Notes under the pieces: generated by a model
Database searches by the model: none
What the model was told of the DNA's origin: nothing
The model's input: the letters and a program-made list of their open reading frames with translations, nothing else
In this document: positions 38,184-46,896 of the stretch, in pieces
Layout of the letters: each line of letters opens with the position of its first letter
Position numbering within the stretch: the first letter of the stretch is position 1
NCBI GenBank assembly: GCA_005402585.1
Contig: BIFP01000020.1
Coordinates: 62,001 to 126,000, forward strand
Origin: Micromonosporaceae bacterium KJ-029
GTDB taxonomy: Bacteria > Actinomycetota > Actinomycetes > Mycobacteriales > Micromonosporaceae
Direction: 5' to 3'
Length of the DNA: 64,000 bases
Translations under genes and position numbers: made by a program

Positions 38184-39164
38184 CTACTTCACATGACGGT
38201 TATTCGGATCTCCGACCCCTCGGCGGCGGTCCACCGCCACGTACGAGCCGGGTTGGCTCTTGGCCACGGTCTTCATCTCGGAGGCGATCGTCATCGCCTC
38301 CAGCGGGGTGGTGATGCGCTTGTCCGCGTCGGAGACGGAGACCCCGATGGAGAGGGTGACCAGCGCCGCCCGGCGGATGTTGCCCCGCCGATCCTTCAGC
38401 TCCACGTAGCCGCGTTCCCGGTCGGTGGCGTCGTAGAGCGCGTCCGCGGCCTTCTCGAAGTCCGCCGACACCCGGGAGGTGAGCGGCAGGACCTGGTCCG
38501 GGGTACACACGAAGACGAAGTCGTCGCCGCCGACGTGACCGAGGAAGGCCGGCGGCAGCGCGACCGAGACCACCGCCCGGTGCAGGCTGCGGGCCAGCGC
38601 GGAGATGAAGTCGTCCCCTCGGACGAACCCGTACCGGTCGTTGACGCTCTTGAACCGGTCGATGTCGATGTAGCCGACGGCGTAGTCGGCCCCGCCCCGG
38701 ACCCGGTCGGCGATCTCGCGGCGGATCCGGCTGTTGCCCGGCAGGCCGGTCAGCGGGGAGACCTCGCGGAACTCCTTGTTGCGCCGCAGCGTCGAGGTGA
38801 CCCGGGCCAGCAGCTCCAGGGTGTCGAAGGGCTTGACCAGGTAGTCGTCGGCGCCGGCGCTGAGCCCGTTGACCTTGTCCTGGGTCATCCCCTTGGCGGT
38901 CAGCATGATCACGGGCAGGGCCGCGGTCATCGGGTCGGCCCGCAGCCGCCGGGTCAGTTCCAGACCGTCCACCCGCGGCATCATCAGGTCGACGACGGCC
39001 AGGTCGGGCCGCTGGTGCTCGATCAGGTCGAGCGCCTCCTGGCCGTCGCCGGCGAGCATCACGTCGAAGCCGTGCAGCCGCAGGTTGAACTCGACGAAAC
39101 GGGCGATGTCCTGGTCGTCGTCGACGACGAGGATCACGTCCTTGCGATCGCCGGCCGGCTCCAC
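38184..39164 (-). CDS. Response regulator with degenerate GGDEF domain
   Basis: 326 residues from GTG 39164, one base after the rpe stop. Receiver domain about 10-130: VVDDDQD acid pocket, phospho-acceptor Asp in AVVDLMMPRVDG, Thr in MLTAKG, Lys in DYLVKPFD. GGDEF domain about 150-310: GYIDIDRFKSVNDRYGFVRGDDF metal site, and the signature reads GGDDF rather than GG[DE]EF. No RxxD inhibitory site precedes it. It may be a weak or inactive diguanylate cyclase acting as a binding protein. No histidine kinase gene is adjacent. Confidence 0.87.
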   Translation of the reverse strand: MEPAGDRKDVILVVDDDQDIARFVEFNLRLHGFDVMLAGDGQEALDLIEHQRPDLAVVDLMMPRVDGLELTRRLRADPMTAALPVIMLTAKGMTQDKVNGLSAGADDYLVKPFDTLELLARVTSTLRRNKEFREVSPLTGLPGNSRIRREIADRVRGGADYAVGYIDIDRFKSVNDRYGFVRGDDFISALARSLHRAVVSVALPPAFLGHVGGDDFVFVCTPDQVLPLTSRVSADFEKAADALYDATDRERGYVELKDRRGNIRRAALVTLSIGVSVSDADKRITTPLEAMTIASEMKTVAKSQPGSYVAVDRRRGVGDPNNRHVK

Positions 39165-39165
39165 G

Positions 39166-39846
39166 TCAGACCCCGGTCGCCGCGCGTTCCGCCAGCCCGC
39201 GCAGCCGGCGTACCGCCTCGGCCGGGTCGTCGGCGCCGTAGACGGCGGTGCCGGCGACGAAGGCGTCGGCACCGGCCGCGGCGGCCTGTTCGATGGTGTC
39301 GGCCGCGATCCCGCCGTCGACCTCGATGCGCAGTTCGAGGTGGCCGGCGTCGACGTGCCGCCGCGCGGCGCGGACCTTGTCCAGCAGCTGCGGGATGAAC
39401 CGCTGCCCGCCGAACCCGGCCTTGATCGTCATGACCAGCAGCGTGTCGAAGCTCGGCAGCAGGTCGAGGTAGGGCTCGATGGGGGTGTCCCGGTCGATCG
39501 CCAGCCCCGCCTTGGCACCGGCGGCGCGCAGGTCCTTGGCCAGCGCCACCGGGTCGTCACACGCCTCCGCGTGGAAGGTGACGTTGTACGCCCCGGCGTC
39601 GGCGTAGCCGGGTGCCCAGCGGCGCGGATCCTCGATCATCAGGTGCACGTCGAAGGGCAGTTCGGTGGCGGCCCGCAGGCTCTGCACCACGGGCAGACCG
39701 ATGGTCAGGTTCGGCACGAAATGGTTGTCCATCACGTCCACGTGCAACCAGTCCGCGGCGTTTTCGACAGCACGGACCTCCTCGGCGAGACGGGCGAAAT
39801 CGGCGGCGAGGATGCTAGGCGCGACAATTGGCGGCGGTACGGTCAC
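39166..39846 (-). CDS. rpe: Ribulose-phosphate 3-epimerase
   Basis: 226 residues of the usual length, GTG start at 39846. TIM-barrel pentose-phosphate enzyme: [27 protein letters not shown] (metal His and Asp), [21 protein letters not shown] and the phosphate-binding EVDGGI and AGTAVYG. Interconverts ribulose-5-P and xylulose-5-P; ribulose-5-P is also the ribA substrate, and the gene lies close upstream of the rib genes. Confidence 0.96.
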   Translation of the reverse strand: MTVPPPIVAPSILAADFARLAEEVRAVENAADWLHVDVMDNHFVPNLTIGLPVVQSLRAATELPFDVHLMIEDPRRWAPGYADAGAYNVTFHAEACDDPVALAKDLRAAGAKAGLAIDRDTPIEPYLDLLPSFDTLLVMTIKAGFGGQRFIPQLLDKVRAARRHVDAGHLELRIEVDGGIAADTIEQAAAAGADAFVAGTAVYGADDPAEAVRRLRGLAERAATGV

Positions 39847-40093
39847 AGGGCCAGTGTACGAACGCGGCCGTGAGCCGCTGACGGCACGTCACCACCCGGA
39901 ACACCCTGTGACGCAGAGGTGACCAATGGTGCAGAATGGTTCCCTCCGGGCCGGGTGAACCTGACGAAGCGCGCCCCTTACTGGCCGAACGACCGAATCG
40001 CGGCAACACTCCATCAGGGACGGTGACGGTAGCGTGCAGGCCGTTGGGCGCGGGAGCTGGCAGCCGGGCGGCCGCTCCCGGGAAGGGCGGACG

Positions 40094-40981
40094 ATGCGAC
40101 GGTGGCTCGCGGCGCTGGCGCTGGCCGGCGCGGCTGCGATACTGCTGGGCGGCTGCGTACGGCCCGGCGGGACGGACGGGGATCTCACCGACGACTGGCC
40201 CGCGCTGCGCGTACCGACGATGTTCGTACCGGCCACCGACGCCTGCCTGCCCCGGATCACCGCGGTGGTGCAGGCGAGCACCTACGAAACCGTGGACTGC
40301 GCTCGCAACCACCTGGCCGAGGCGGTCCACGTCGGCGAGTTCACCGGCCCGGCCGCCGACGGCCCACGTCCGGAACCGGGGTCGGCGGCGTTGCGTACGG
40401 CCCGGGCCGAGTGCGACCAGCGGGCGCGGTTGGTGCTCGGTGGCGACTGGCACACCGCCCGGCTGACCCTGAACATCGCCCTGCCGTCGGTGTCGGCCTG
40501 GAACGGCGGTGCCCGGTGGTACCGCTGCGACCTGAGCGAGACCGACAGCATCGACAACACCCGGCCGATCAACCGCACCGGAAGCCTGCGCGGGGCGCTG
40601 ATCGGCGATTCACCGTTGGTCCACCGCTGCTTCGACCCGAAGCTCATCGGCGAGAACCTCAACTACATGGCCCCGGTGCTCTGCACCGAGCCGCACCGCG
40701 CCGAATTCGTCGGCGTGTACGTCGAGCGGAACATGACCTGGGAGCAGTTCGTCGACTCCGCGGAACTGTCGCACAAGCGCTGCATGGAACTCATCGCCGC
40801 GTTCGCCGACGTGCCGAACAACTCCGACCTGCCCTACCGCGCCGGCTCGATCTTCTACCCGCCGTCGCAGCGGGAATGGGAGGAGGGCGACCGCGGCGTC
40901 CGCTGTTTCCTGTGGAGCGACGACCGCAAGCTCACCGGTTCGATGCGCGGAGTCGGCCCGCAGGGACTACCGGTGACCTGA
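40094..40981 (+). CDS. Septum-formation-family lipoprotein, copy 1
   Basis: 295 residues from ATG 40094 (GGAAGGGCGG upstream). Lipoprotein signal MRRWLAALALAGAAAILLGGC with Cys21. The exported domain has regularly spaced Cys and the patterns YETVDCARNHLAEAVHVGEF, VLCTEPHRAEFVGVY and GVRCFLW, typical of the actinobacterial 'septum formation' (PF13845-like) family with paired Cys-x-x-x-His sites. Function in the family is not established despite the name. A tandem paralogue follows. Confidence 0.8.
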   Translation: MRRWLAALALAGAAAILLGGCVRPGGTDGDLTDDWPALRVPTMFVPATDACLPRITAVVQASTYETVDCARNHLAEAVHVGEFTGPAADGPRPEPGSAALRTARAECDQRARLVLGGDWHTARLTLNIALPSVSAWNGGARWYRCDLSETDSIDNTRPINRTGSLRGALIGDSPLVHRCFDPKLIGENLNYMAPVLCTEPHRAEFVGVYVERNMTWEQFVDSAELSHKRCMELIAAFADVPNNSDLPYRAGSIFYPPSQREWEEGDRGVRCFLWSDDRKLTGSMRGVGPQGLPVT

Positions 40982-41056
40982 CCGCCGTGCCGTATGCTGC
41001 CGCAGCGTGGCGGGCCGCGATCCGCGGCCATGCCCGGGCGGGGGAGGTCGACGGGG

Positions 41057-41941
41057 ATGCGGCGGTGGCTGACCGGCATCGTGCTGGGCACGGCGGCGAC
41101 GCTGGCGCTGGTGGGCTGCGGCAGACCGGCCGGAACGGACGGTGACCTGGTCGACGACTGGGCGCCGATGGCCGCACCCACGATCTTCACACCCGAGGCG
41201 GACACCTGCCACGCCCAGCCACAGGAGGTCGGCTACCTCCGCGCGTACGCCCCGGTGGATTGCGAGCAGCCGCACCGGGCCGAGACCCTGCACGTCGGTG
41301 AGCTGACCGACGTGGACGGGGCGAAGCCGCCGGCCAGCGGCAGCGCCGGGGCACGCACCGCGTTCAGCGAGTGCGACCGGGCGGCCCGGACGGCGCTGGG
41401 CGGCGACTGGCGTACCGGCCGGATCGCGCTGACCGTCATCTTCCCGTCGCCACCGGCGTGGACCGGCGGAGCACGCTGGTTCCGCTGCGACGCCCACGAG
41501 ATGCGCGGCCTCGACGCCCCGGTCCCGGAGCGGCGCACGGGCAGCCTCTCCGGCGCGTTGGCCGGGTCGTCGAAGCTGCGGTACGGCTGCTTCAACGCCG
41601 TCATGAAGGGCGACGAGGTGACCGAGATGGTCGCCGTCAAGTGCAGCGCACGACACCGAGCCGAGTTCGTCGGCATCTGGCAGGCTCCGAAGACCAGCTA
41701 CTCCGAGTTCCTGAAGAACGCCGACCAGACCCACCGGGCCTGCCGCAGCGTGATCGCCAAGTTCGCCAAGATCCCGGACGACGGCAACCTGAAGTACCGC
41801 GTCGGCACCATTTTCTACCACCCGTCACAGGACGAGTGGCGTAGCGGCAACCGGGGCGTGCAGTGCTTCCTGTGGAACAACGAGCGCGCGCTCACCCGAT
41901 CGGTGAAGGGTGCCGGCACCGGGTTGCTGCCGATCAACTGA
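41057..41941 (+). CDS. Septum-formation-family lipoprotein, copy 2
   Basis: 294 residues from ATG 41057, with GGGGAGG nine bases upstream. Lipobox LALVGC (Cys21). Nearly every landmark of copy 1 recurs: GTDGDLVDDW, APVDCEQPHRAETLHVGEL, ALGGDWRTGRIALTVIFPSPPAWTGGARWFRCD, RHRAEFVGIW, GVQCFLWNN. The two are a tandem duplication that has diverged to roughly half identity by eye. Probably co-transcribed; 75-base gap. Confidence 0.8.
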   Translation: MRRWLTGIVLGTAATLALVGCGRPAGTDGDLVDDWAPMAAPTIFTPEADTCHAQPQEVGYLRAYAPVDCEQPHRAETLHVGELTDVDGAKPPASGSAGARTAFSECDRAARTALGGDWRTGRIALTVIFPSPPAWTGGARWFRCDAHEMRGLDAPVPERRTGSLSGALAGSSKLRYGCFNAVMKGDEVTEMVAVKCSARHRAEFVGIWQAPKTSYSEFLKNADQTHRACRSVIAKFAKIPDDGNLKYRVGTIFYHPSQDEWRSGNRGVQCFLWNNERALTRSVKGAGTGLLPIN

Positions 41942-42019
41942 ACGCCCCGAGCCGGAGTCGGCCCCGGCCCGGCGGCGGAGGCCCTAGCCGGTGCGATTCG
42001 TCGTCCCGCCCACAACGAA

Positions 42020-42046
42020 GCGCCCGCCCAACATAGGGACGGGCGC
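42020..42046. terminator. Hairpin between convergent genes
   Basis: GCGCCCGCCC pairs with GGGACGGGCGC (one-base bulge) with a six-base loop, between the lipoprotein gene and the DUF397 gene. Confidence 0.55.
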
Positions 42047-42061
42047 TCTCGCGCGTCTGGG

Positions 42062-42256
42062 TTAGGCCCGCGCTCCGACCTGGGCGACGAACGCCTGCCA
42101 TGCGGCTGGCCCGAAGACCAACGCCGGACCGGTCGGATCCTTCGAGTCCCGGACGCCGACGACGCCGGGAAGGTTGTCGGCGACCTCGACACAGTTGCCG
42201 CCGTTCGAGCTACTGCGGGTGCTCTTGCGCCAGACGGCGCCGGTCAGGTCAGCCAT
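42062..42256 (-). CDS. DUF397 domain protein
   Basis: 64 residues covering one DUF397 domain: WRKSTRSSSNGGNCVEVADNLPGVVGVRDSKDPTGPALVFGPAAWQAFVAQV. Such small proteins pair with HTH/DUF5753 regulators (the WhiJ/AbaA-like sets of streptomycetes) and are often compared with toxin-antitoxin-like modules. Start overlaps the end of the DUF5753 gene by 13 bases, showing coupling. Confidence 0.92.
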   Translation of the reverse strand: MADLTGAVWRKSTRSSSNGGNCVEVADNLPGVVGVRDSKDPTGPALVFGPAAWQAFVAQVGARA

Positions 42257-42858
42257 GATCGTGCCTCTAGAAAGTCGATGGTCTGGCGACGCGGAAGGGC
42301 CACCGACCGCAGCGTATCCCAGATGGACCAGAGCGCGGCGGTGTCGTTCGTCAGCCGTCCCGCTGCCTGGTCGTCCAGGTACGCGACGTCGCCGTCATCG
42401 GTTGTCGCGATGACGAACGGCCCGGCCTGCCCGGCGTGAAGGCCAGCGTCGATAGGCAGCACATGCAGGAGGATGTTGGGCCGCCGAGCCAGGTTCATCA
42501 GGTGATCCAGCTGCGGATGCATGATGTCCGGGGCTCCTCGGCGAAGGGCGCACTCGTCGATGACCGCGACGAAGAGCGGCGGCTTACGCCGTTCGAGGAC
42601 CGACGTCTGCCGACGCATCCGGGTCTCCACGTAGTCGACCACCTCGTCCGGGCCGAGCAGCCCGCTGCTGAGCACCGCCGATGCGTACTCGGGTGTCTGC
42701 AACAGACCCGGGATGACCGCGACCTCAAAGGACCGCAGCGCGGTCGCCTGAAGCTCCGTCTCCACCCACGGCAGGAGCCACGCCGGCTCACGGCGTCTCA
42801 AAACGTCCGGCCAAAATATCCTCCACCTCCCGCCCGAGCGCCACAGCCGCCGCCGCAC
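42244..42858 (-). CDS. DUF5753 domain protein, possibly frameshifted from its HTH part
   Basis: Up to 204 residues. DUF5753 is complete from its first conserved segment: LLPWVETELQATALRSFEVAVIPGLLQTPEYASAVL, RMRRQTSVLERRKPPLF, ECALRRGAPDIMHPQLDHL, LPIDAGLHAGQAGPFVIA. Family members normally carry an N-terminal HTH in the same chain; here the HTH is encoded just upstream in another frame and overlaps. The reported start (GTG 42858) has no ribosome-binding site; TTG 42801 is another option. Either two coupled genes or one gene with a frameshift near 42790. Confidence 0.65.
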   Translation of the reverse strand: MRRRLWRSGGRWRIFWPDVLRRREPAWLLPWVETELQATALRSFEVAVIPGLLQTPEYASAVLSSGLLGPDEVVDYVETRMRRQTSVLERRKPPLFVAVIDECALRRGAPDIMHPQLDHLMNLARRPNILLHVLPIDAGLHAGQAGPFVIATTDDGDVAYLDDQAAGRLTNDTAALWSIWDTLRSVALPRRQTIDFLEARSWLT

Positions 42859-42991
42859 GGTGCCGAGGATGCGGCACCCGGCCCGGCGTAACCCACCGCG
42901 CGACTGTCTTGGGATCTACGCCAACCTGCTCGGCAAGGCTCTCGACGGTCTCACCCCTGTCGGCCATGGCCACTCTCAGCGCCTGATTCAT
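42788..42991 (-). CDS. Small HTH protein
   Basis: 67 residues from ATG 42991, with GGGAGG five bases upstream. HTH: TVESLAEQVGVDPKTVARWVTPGRVPHPRHRAAAAVALG, close to the N-terminal domains of actinobacterial XRE-type regulators (VDPKTVxRW...GRVPxPRHR). It ends abruptly at GRFETP, where typical relatives continue into an effector domain; DUF5753 follows in another frame. An AT-rich stretch (43028-43040, ACTTATATCTAC on plus) is a plausible promoter -10 region. Confidence 0.7.
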   Translation of the reverse strand: MNQALRVAMADRGETVESLAEQVGVDPKTVARWVTPGRVPHPRHRAAAAVALGREVEDILAGRFETP

Positions 42992-43199
42992 GCCCGCCTC
43001 CCGCAAGACGTCCGTAACGTCTACCGAACTTATATCTACGGGGTGTAGCCGTCCACATTCACTGGGCGATGGTTTCTGTAGGCGGCACGCGCGGGCCTGG
43101 GGACGGCAAACCCGCTCGCCCTGTCGCCGGGGGTCGCCCCTGGGCGAGCAAACCGGGGCGGCCCCCTCCAACATCGACGGAGGACCGGAGGAGAAGCCC

Positions 43200-43238
43200 A
43201 TGTCCGAGGCCACTTACCTGCTGGCGCATGGCTGGTGA
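43200..43238 (+). CDS. 12-codon leader-like reading frame
   Basis: ATG 43200 follows a very strong ribosome-binding region (GGACCGGAGGAG). It encodes MSEATYLLAHGW and its TGA overlaps the GTG of the 99-residue gene (GTGA). Probably a translated leader that couples initiation of the next gene; no rare or repeated codons suggest attenuation. Confidence 0.4.
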   Translation: MSEATYLLAHGW

Positions 43239-43534
43239 CCGGGCGGGAGGGCGGAACGTCCCGGGTCTCCCCCGGCGTGTACCTCCTGACCCGGGCCGCA
43301 TCCCCGCAGTTCTTCAAGCCAATCTTGGTCCGCGTGATCCGGCACCTCGACCGCACGACATACGACCGGTGGGCGTGGGTCGACGCCTATCAGCTCGACC
43401 GGCACGGGGACGCGACGGAACGGCGGGCGCTGTTCCTGATGCCAGCGGGAATGCGGCCGGTGAACGTCCCGCCGGTCCCGTACGCCGAGCGTCGCTCCCG
43501 GCCGCGCTCCGGCGCCGCGAGCGTGACCGGGTGA
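43235..43534 (+). CDS. Hypothetical small protein
   Basis: 99 residues from GTG 43235. Not recognised beyond its type. SPGVYLLTRAASPQFFKPILVRVIRHLDRTTYDRWAWVDAYQLDRHGDATERRALFLM shows a mixed alpha/beta core with conserved-looking aromatic and Arg residues, then a Pro/Arg-rich tail. Coupled by GTGA overlaps to a 12-codon frame upstream and to the next gene. Divergent from the HTH gene, as commonly seen near HTH/DUF397 genes in Micromonosporaceae. Confidence 0.6.
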   Translation: MTGREGGTSRVSPGVYLLTRAASPQFFKPILVRVIRHLDRTTYDRWAWVDAYQLDRHGDATERRALFLMPAGMRPVNVPPVPYAERRSRPRSGAASVTG

Positions 43535-43788
43535 ACGGCCGGATAGAGGACCACATCCCGTCCCGCCCGACGTGGCGTTGCCAGGCGTGCGGCAGCGCAT
43601 GGCCATGCTCTCCGGCGAAGCTACGCCTGCTCGCGGAATATAAGAACGACAAGCCGGCGCTCATGGTTCGCCTGGTCGAGTTGCGCGAGGAGGCCGCCGA
43701 AGAGCTCGCCGGGATGGACTCCGGCGAGCGCCCTGCGGGTCTGCACAAGCGGTTCACGGACTGGGTTCCCGTCCGCTCCTCCGAATAG
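43531..43788 (+). CDS. Hypothetical protein with CxxC-type motif
   Basis: 85 residues from GTG 43531. N-terminal HIPSRPTWRCQACGSAWPCSPAKLRLL has three Cys in a C-x2-C-x5-C layout, resembling a family of short actinobacterial proteins found beside HTH regulators (some annotated as flavin reductase without basis). The rest is helical. No function is claimed. Its start overlaps the previous stop (GTGA). Confidence 0.65.
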   Translation: MNGRIEDHIPSRPTWRCQACGSAWPCSPAKLRLLAEYKNDKPALMVRLVELREEAAEELAGMDSGERPAGLHKRFTDWVPVRSSE

Positions 43789-43791
43789 CCA

Positions 43792-43841
43792 CCCGCCCCG
43801 GTCGCTGCGGCACTTCCCCCGCCCGCCGCGATCGGGGCGGG
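43792..43841 (+). terminator. Hairpin after the small-gene operon
   Basis: CCCGCCCCGGTCGC pairs with GCGATCGGGGCGGG (13 of 14) across a 22-base loop, four bases after the stop. Confidence 0.5.
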
Positions 43842-43909
43842 TCTGCATGGAGGCGACTAGGCGGCCCCGCGCTGTCAGGAGATCGCCGCGCGGCTAGATC
43901 CGGAGCCCG

Positions 43910-43938
43910 CGCCGCGCCAGGTCGCACCCGGCGCGGCG
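43910..43938 (-). terminator. Hairpin after rsmB
   Basis: CGCCGCGCC pairs with GGCGCGGCG, 9 bp, 11-base loop, 10 bases past the rsmB stop. Not followed by a U-tract. Confidence 0.45.
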
Positions 43939-43948
43939 GGGTTCGCGG

Positions 43949-45364
43949 TCAGCCGCGGCGTAGCACTGCGAGGAACATGGCGTCGGTGCCGTGCCGCTGC
44001 GGCCACAACTGCACTGTCGGCCCGTCGCCCAACCCCGGCATGCCCTCCGGCAGCAGCGGACGGGCGTCGACGAAGTCCACCGACGCACCGGAGCGGCGGG
44101 CCGCCTCGGTCACCGTCACGTGGGTCTCCACCGTGTGCGGCGAACAGGTCACGTAGGCCACCACACCACCCGGGCGGGCCGCCCGCAGCCCGGCGGCCAG
44201 CAGCTCGCGCTGCAACCGGGTCAGCGCCGGCAGGTCCGACGGCTGGCGCCGCCAGCGCGACTCCGGCCGGCGGCGCAGCGAGCCCAGACCGGTGCACGGC
44301 GCGTCGACCAGCACCCGGTCGAAGTGCTCCTCCGGCAGCTTCGATTCGGTGCCGACCAGCCGGCCGTCGGTGTTCAGCACGGTCACCGGCAGACCCTGGG
44401 TCGCTTGCGCAACCAGCCGGGCCCGGTGCTCGGCCACCTCCACGGCGGTCAGCCGCGCACCGCGCTGCGCCGCGAGCGCCCCGAGCAGCCCCGACTTGCC
44501 GCCCGGCCCGGCACACAGGTCGAGCCAGCGGCCGTCCGGGCCGTCCACCGGCGCCACGGCAAGGGCGTTCGCCACCAACTGGGAACCCTCGTCCTGGACG
44601 TGGGCCCGCCCGTCGGCCACCGCCGCCAGGTCGCCGGGTGCACCGCCGCCCAGGTAGACGGCGTACGGCGAGAAGGCGCCGGGGGCGCCTCCGACCTCGT
44701 CGGCGAGCTCGACCGGGTCGGCCAGGCCGGGCCGGGCGCACAGGTGCACCGGCGGCCGCTCGTTGTCCTCGATCAGCAGGCGGGTGGTCTCCCCCAGGTC
44801 ACCGCCGAGCGCCTCGGCGAAGGCCCGGACGATCCACTGTGGGTGGCTGTAGGCCAGGGCGAGGTGACCGATCGGGTCGGTCTCCATCGGCGGCGCGAGG
44901 CGGGACACCCACTCGTCGGCGTCCGCGCCAGCGACCTCGCGCAGCACTGCGTTGGCGAAACCGGTGGCGCCCTGACCGACCGCCCGCACCAGGTCGACGG
45001 TCGAGGAGACCGCCGCGTGCGCGGGCACCCGGGTGTGCAGCAACTGGTACGCGCCGAGCCGCAACGCGTCGCGTACCGGAGGGTCGATCCGCTGCACGTC
45101 CCGGCCGGCGGCCTTGGTCAGGATCGCGTCGAGGGTGCCGAGGTGGCGCAGCGTGCCGTAGGTCAGCTCGGTGGCGAAGGCGGCGTCCCGGCCGGTCAGC
45201 CCCTCCTCGCGCAGGATCGCCGGCAGCACCAGGTTGGCGTACGCGTCGTCGCGGTGCACCGCCGCGACGGCCTGGTACGCGGCGTACCGCGGCCAGTCCA
45301 CCGCCGGCCGTCCGGCGCGGGGTCCCCGGCGGTCACTCCCCCGCCGGGCTGCGGTGTCCCTCAC
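43949..45364 (-). CDS. rsmB: 16S rRNA m5C methyltransferase RsmB-like
   Basis: 471 residues. An N-terminal NusB-like RNA-binding domain (about 22-150: [44 protein letters not shown]) is fused to a SAM methyltransferase: [34 protein letters not shown] and the catalytic Cys of [14 protein letters not shown]. Methylates C967-type cytosine in 16S rRNA. GTG start overlaps the fmt stop (GTGA); the def-fmt-rsmB order is conserved. Confidence 0.93.
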   Translation of the reverse strand: MRDTAARRGSDRRGPRAGRPAVDWPRYAAYQAVAAVHRDDAYANLVLPAILREEGLTGRDAAFATELTYGTLRHLGTLDAILTKAAGRDVQRIDPPVRDALRLGAYQLLHTRVPAHAAVSSTVDLVRAVGQGATGFANAVLREVAGADADEWVSRLAPPMETDPIGHLALAYSHPQWIVRAFAEALGGDLGETTRLLIEDNERPPVHLCARPGLADPVELADEVGGAPGAFSPYAVYLGGGAPGDLAAVADGRAHVQDEGSQLVANALAVAPVDGPDGRWLDLCAGPGGKSGLLGALAAQRGARLTAVEVAEHRARLVAQATQGLPVTVLNTDGRLVGTESKLPEEHFDRVLVDAPCTGLGSLRRRPESRWRRQPSDLPALTRLQRELLAAGLRAARPGGVVAYVTCSPHTVETHVTVTEAARRSGASVDFVDARPLLPEGMPGLGDGPTVQLWPQRHGTDAMFLAVLRRG

Positions 45365-46287
45365 TCGAACGCCTCCCCGGCGCTGACCCGGACGCCGCGC
45401 GCCCAGTCGGTCGCCGGCATGGCCCGCTTGCCCGCCGCCCGTACCTCGCCGAGGCGGACCGGGACGGTGGCCGTGCCGGCCAGCACCCGGGCCTTCTCGA
45501 CCAGCAGCTCGCCGGGCTTGAGGGCGGGTGCGTCGGGGGCCGGGGTGACCATGCCGAGCTTCACCCGCTCACCGCGGAAGGTCGTCCACGGGCCGGGCGC
45601 CGGGGTGCAGGCGCGGATCCGGCGGTCCACCGCGAACGCGGGGTCGGCCCAGCGTACGCGGGCGTCCTCGACGGTCAGCTTCGGTGCCAGGGAAACCCCG
45701 TCGGCCGGCTGCGGTTCGGCCCGGGCGGTGCCGTCCTCCAGCGCGTCCAGGACCGCGACCAGCAGCCCGGCACCCGTGTGGGCGAGCCGTTCCAGCAGGT
45801 CGCCGGAGGTGTCGGCGGGCCGGATCTCGTCGGTGAGCGTGCCGTAGACCGGCCCGGTGTCAAGCCCCTCCTCCAGCTGGAAGACGCTGGCCCCGGTCAG
45901 CTCGTCACCGTGCAGCACCGCGTGCTGCACGGGTGCGGCGCCGCGCCACGCGGGCAGCAGCGAGAAGTGCAGGTTCACCCAGCCGTGCCGGGGGATCGCC
46001 AGCGCGACCGGCGGCACCAGCGCGCCGTAGGCCACCACCGGCACGCAGTCCGGGGCGAGCGCCCGCAGCCGGTCCAGGAACTCCGGCTCGCGCGGACGGG
46101 CCGGGGTGAGCACCTCGATGCCCCGCTCGTCGGCCCACGCCCCGACCGGGGAGCGGACCAGACCCCGGCCCCGCCCGGCGGGCGCGTCCGGTCGGGTGAC
46201 CACGGCGACCAGCTCGTGCCGCGAGGCGGCCACGGCGGCGAGCGCGGGGACGGCGACGGCCGGCGTACCGGCGAAGATCACGCGCAC
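45361..46287 (-). CDS. fmt: Methionyl-tRNA formyltransferase
   Basis: 308 residues. [19 protein letters not shown] and the folate-binding [40 protein letters not shown] identify Fmt; the C-terminal tRNA-binding barrel follows. Formylates initiator Met-tRNA. It lies four bases after def, whose product removes the formyl group. Confidence 0.96.
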   Translation of the reverse strand: MRVIFAGTPAVAVPALAAVAASRHELVAVVTRPDAPAGRGRGLVRSPVGAWADERGIEVLTPARPREPEFLDRLRALAPDCVPVVAYGALVPPVALAIPRHGWVNLHFSLLPAWRGAAPVQHAVLHGDELTGASVFQLEEGLDTGPVYGTLTDEIRPADTSGDLLERLAHTGAGLLVAVLDALEDGTARAEPQPADGVSLAPKLTVEDARVRWADPAFAVDRRIRACTPAPGPWTTFRGERVKLGMVTPAPDAPALKPGELLVEKARVLAGTATVPVRLGEVRAAGKRAMPATDWARGVRVSAGEAFE

Positions 46288-46291
46288 CGGG

Positions 46292-46852
46292 TCACCGCCC
46301 CAGGCCGAAGGGGCTGCCGGCGGCGTGCGGGCTCAGCTTGACGGTGGGCGGGGCGGCGACGTCGTACCACTCGGCCTGCCGGATCGCCTTCATCGCCTCC
46401 TTGCGGCCGGCCGGGTCCAGCCGGTCGATGAACAGCACCCCGTCGAGGTGGTCGGTCTCGTGCTGCACACAGCGCGCCATCAGGCCGGTGCCGACGATCT
46501 GCATCGGGTCGCCGTAGCCGTTGAAGCCCTTGGCGATCACGTTCTGCCGGCGCTTGGTGTCGAAGTACAGGCCGGGAATGGACAGGCAGCCCTCGGGGCC
46601 GTCCTGCTCCTCGGCGTCCGGGAACTCCAGCACCGGGTTCACCAGGTGACCGATCACGTCGTCGACGTCGAAGGCGAACACCCGCAGGCCGACACCGAGC
46701 TGGGGTGCGGCGAGGCCGGCGCCACTCTGCTCCTGCATGGTGTCGGTCAGGTCGGCGATGAGCTTGCGCAGCTCGGCGTCGAAGTCGACCACCGGATCGG
46801 CCGGCGTGCGCAGCACCGGATCCCCGAAAAGACGGATGGGCTGGACGGTCAC
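46292..46852 (-). CDS. def: Peptide deformylase
   Basis: 186 residues with all three motifs: [13 protein letters not shown] and QHETDHLDG (metal Cys and two His). Removes the N-formyl group from nascent proteins. GTG start at 46852. Together with fmt and rsmB forms a translation-related operon. Confidence 0.96.
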   Translation of the reverse strand: MTVQPIRLFGDPVLRTPADPVVDFDAELRKLIADLTDTMQEQSGAGLAAPQLGVGLRVFAFDVDDVIGHLVNPVLEFPDAEEQDGPEGCLSIPGLYFDTKRRQNVIAKGFNGYGDPMQIVGTGLMARCVQHETDHLDGVLFIDRLDPAGRKEAMKAIRQAEWYDVAAPPTVKLSPHAAGSPFGLGR

Positions 46853-46896
46853 GCGGATTGGCTCCTTAGCGGTGGGACGGGCCGTGCCGTACCAGT

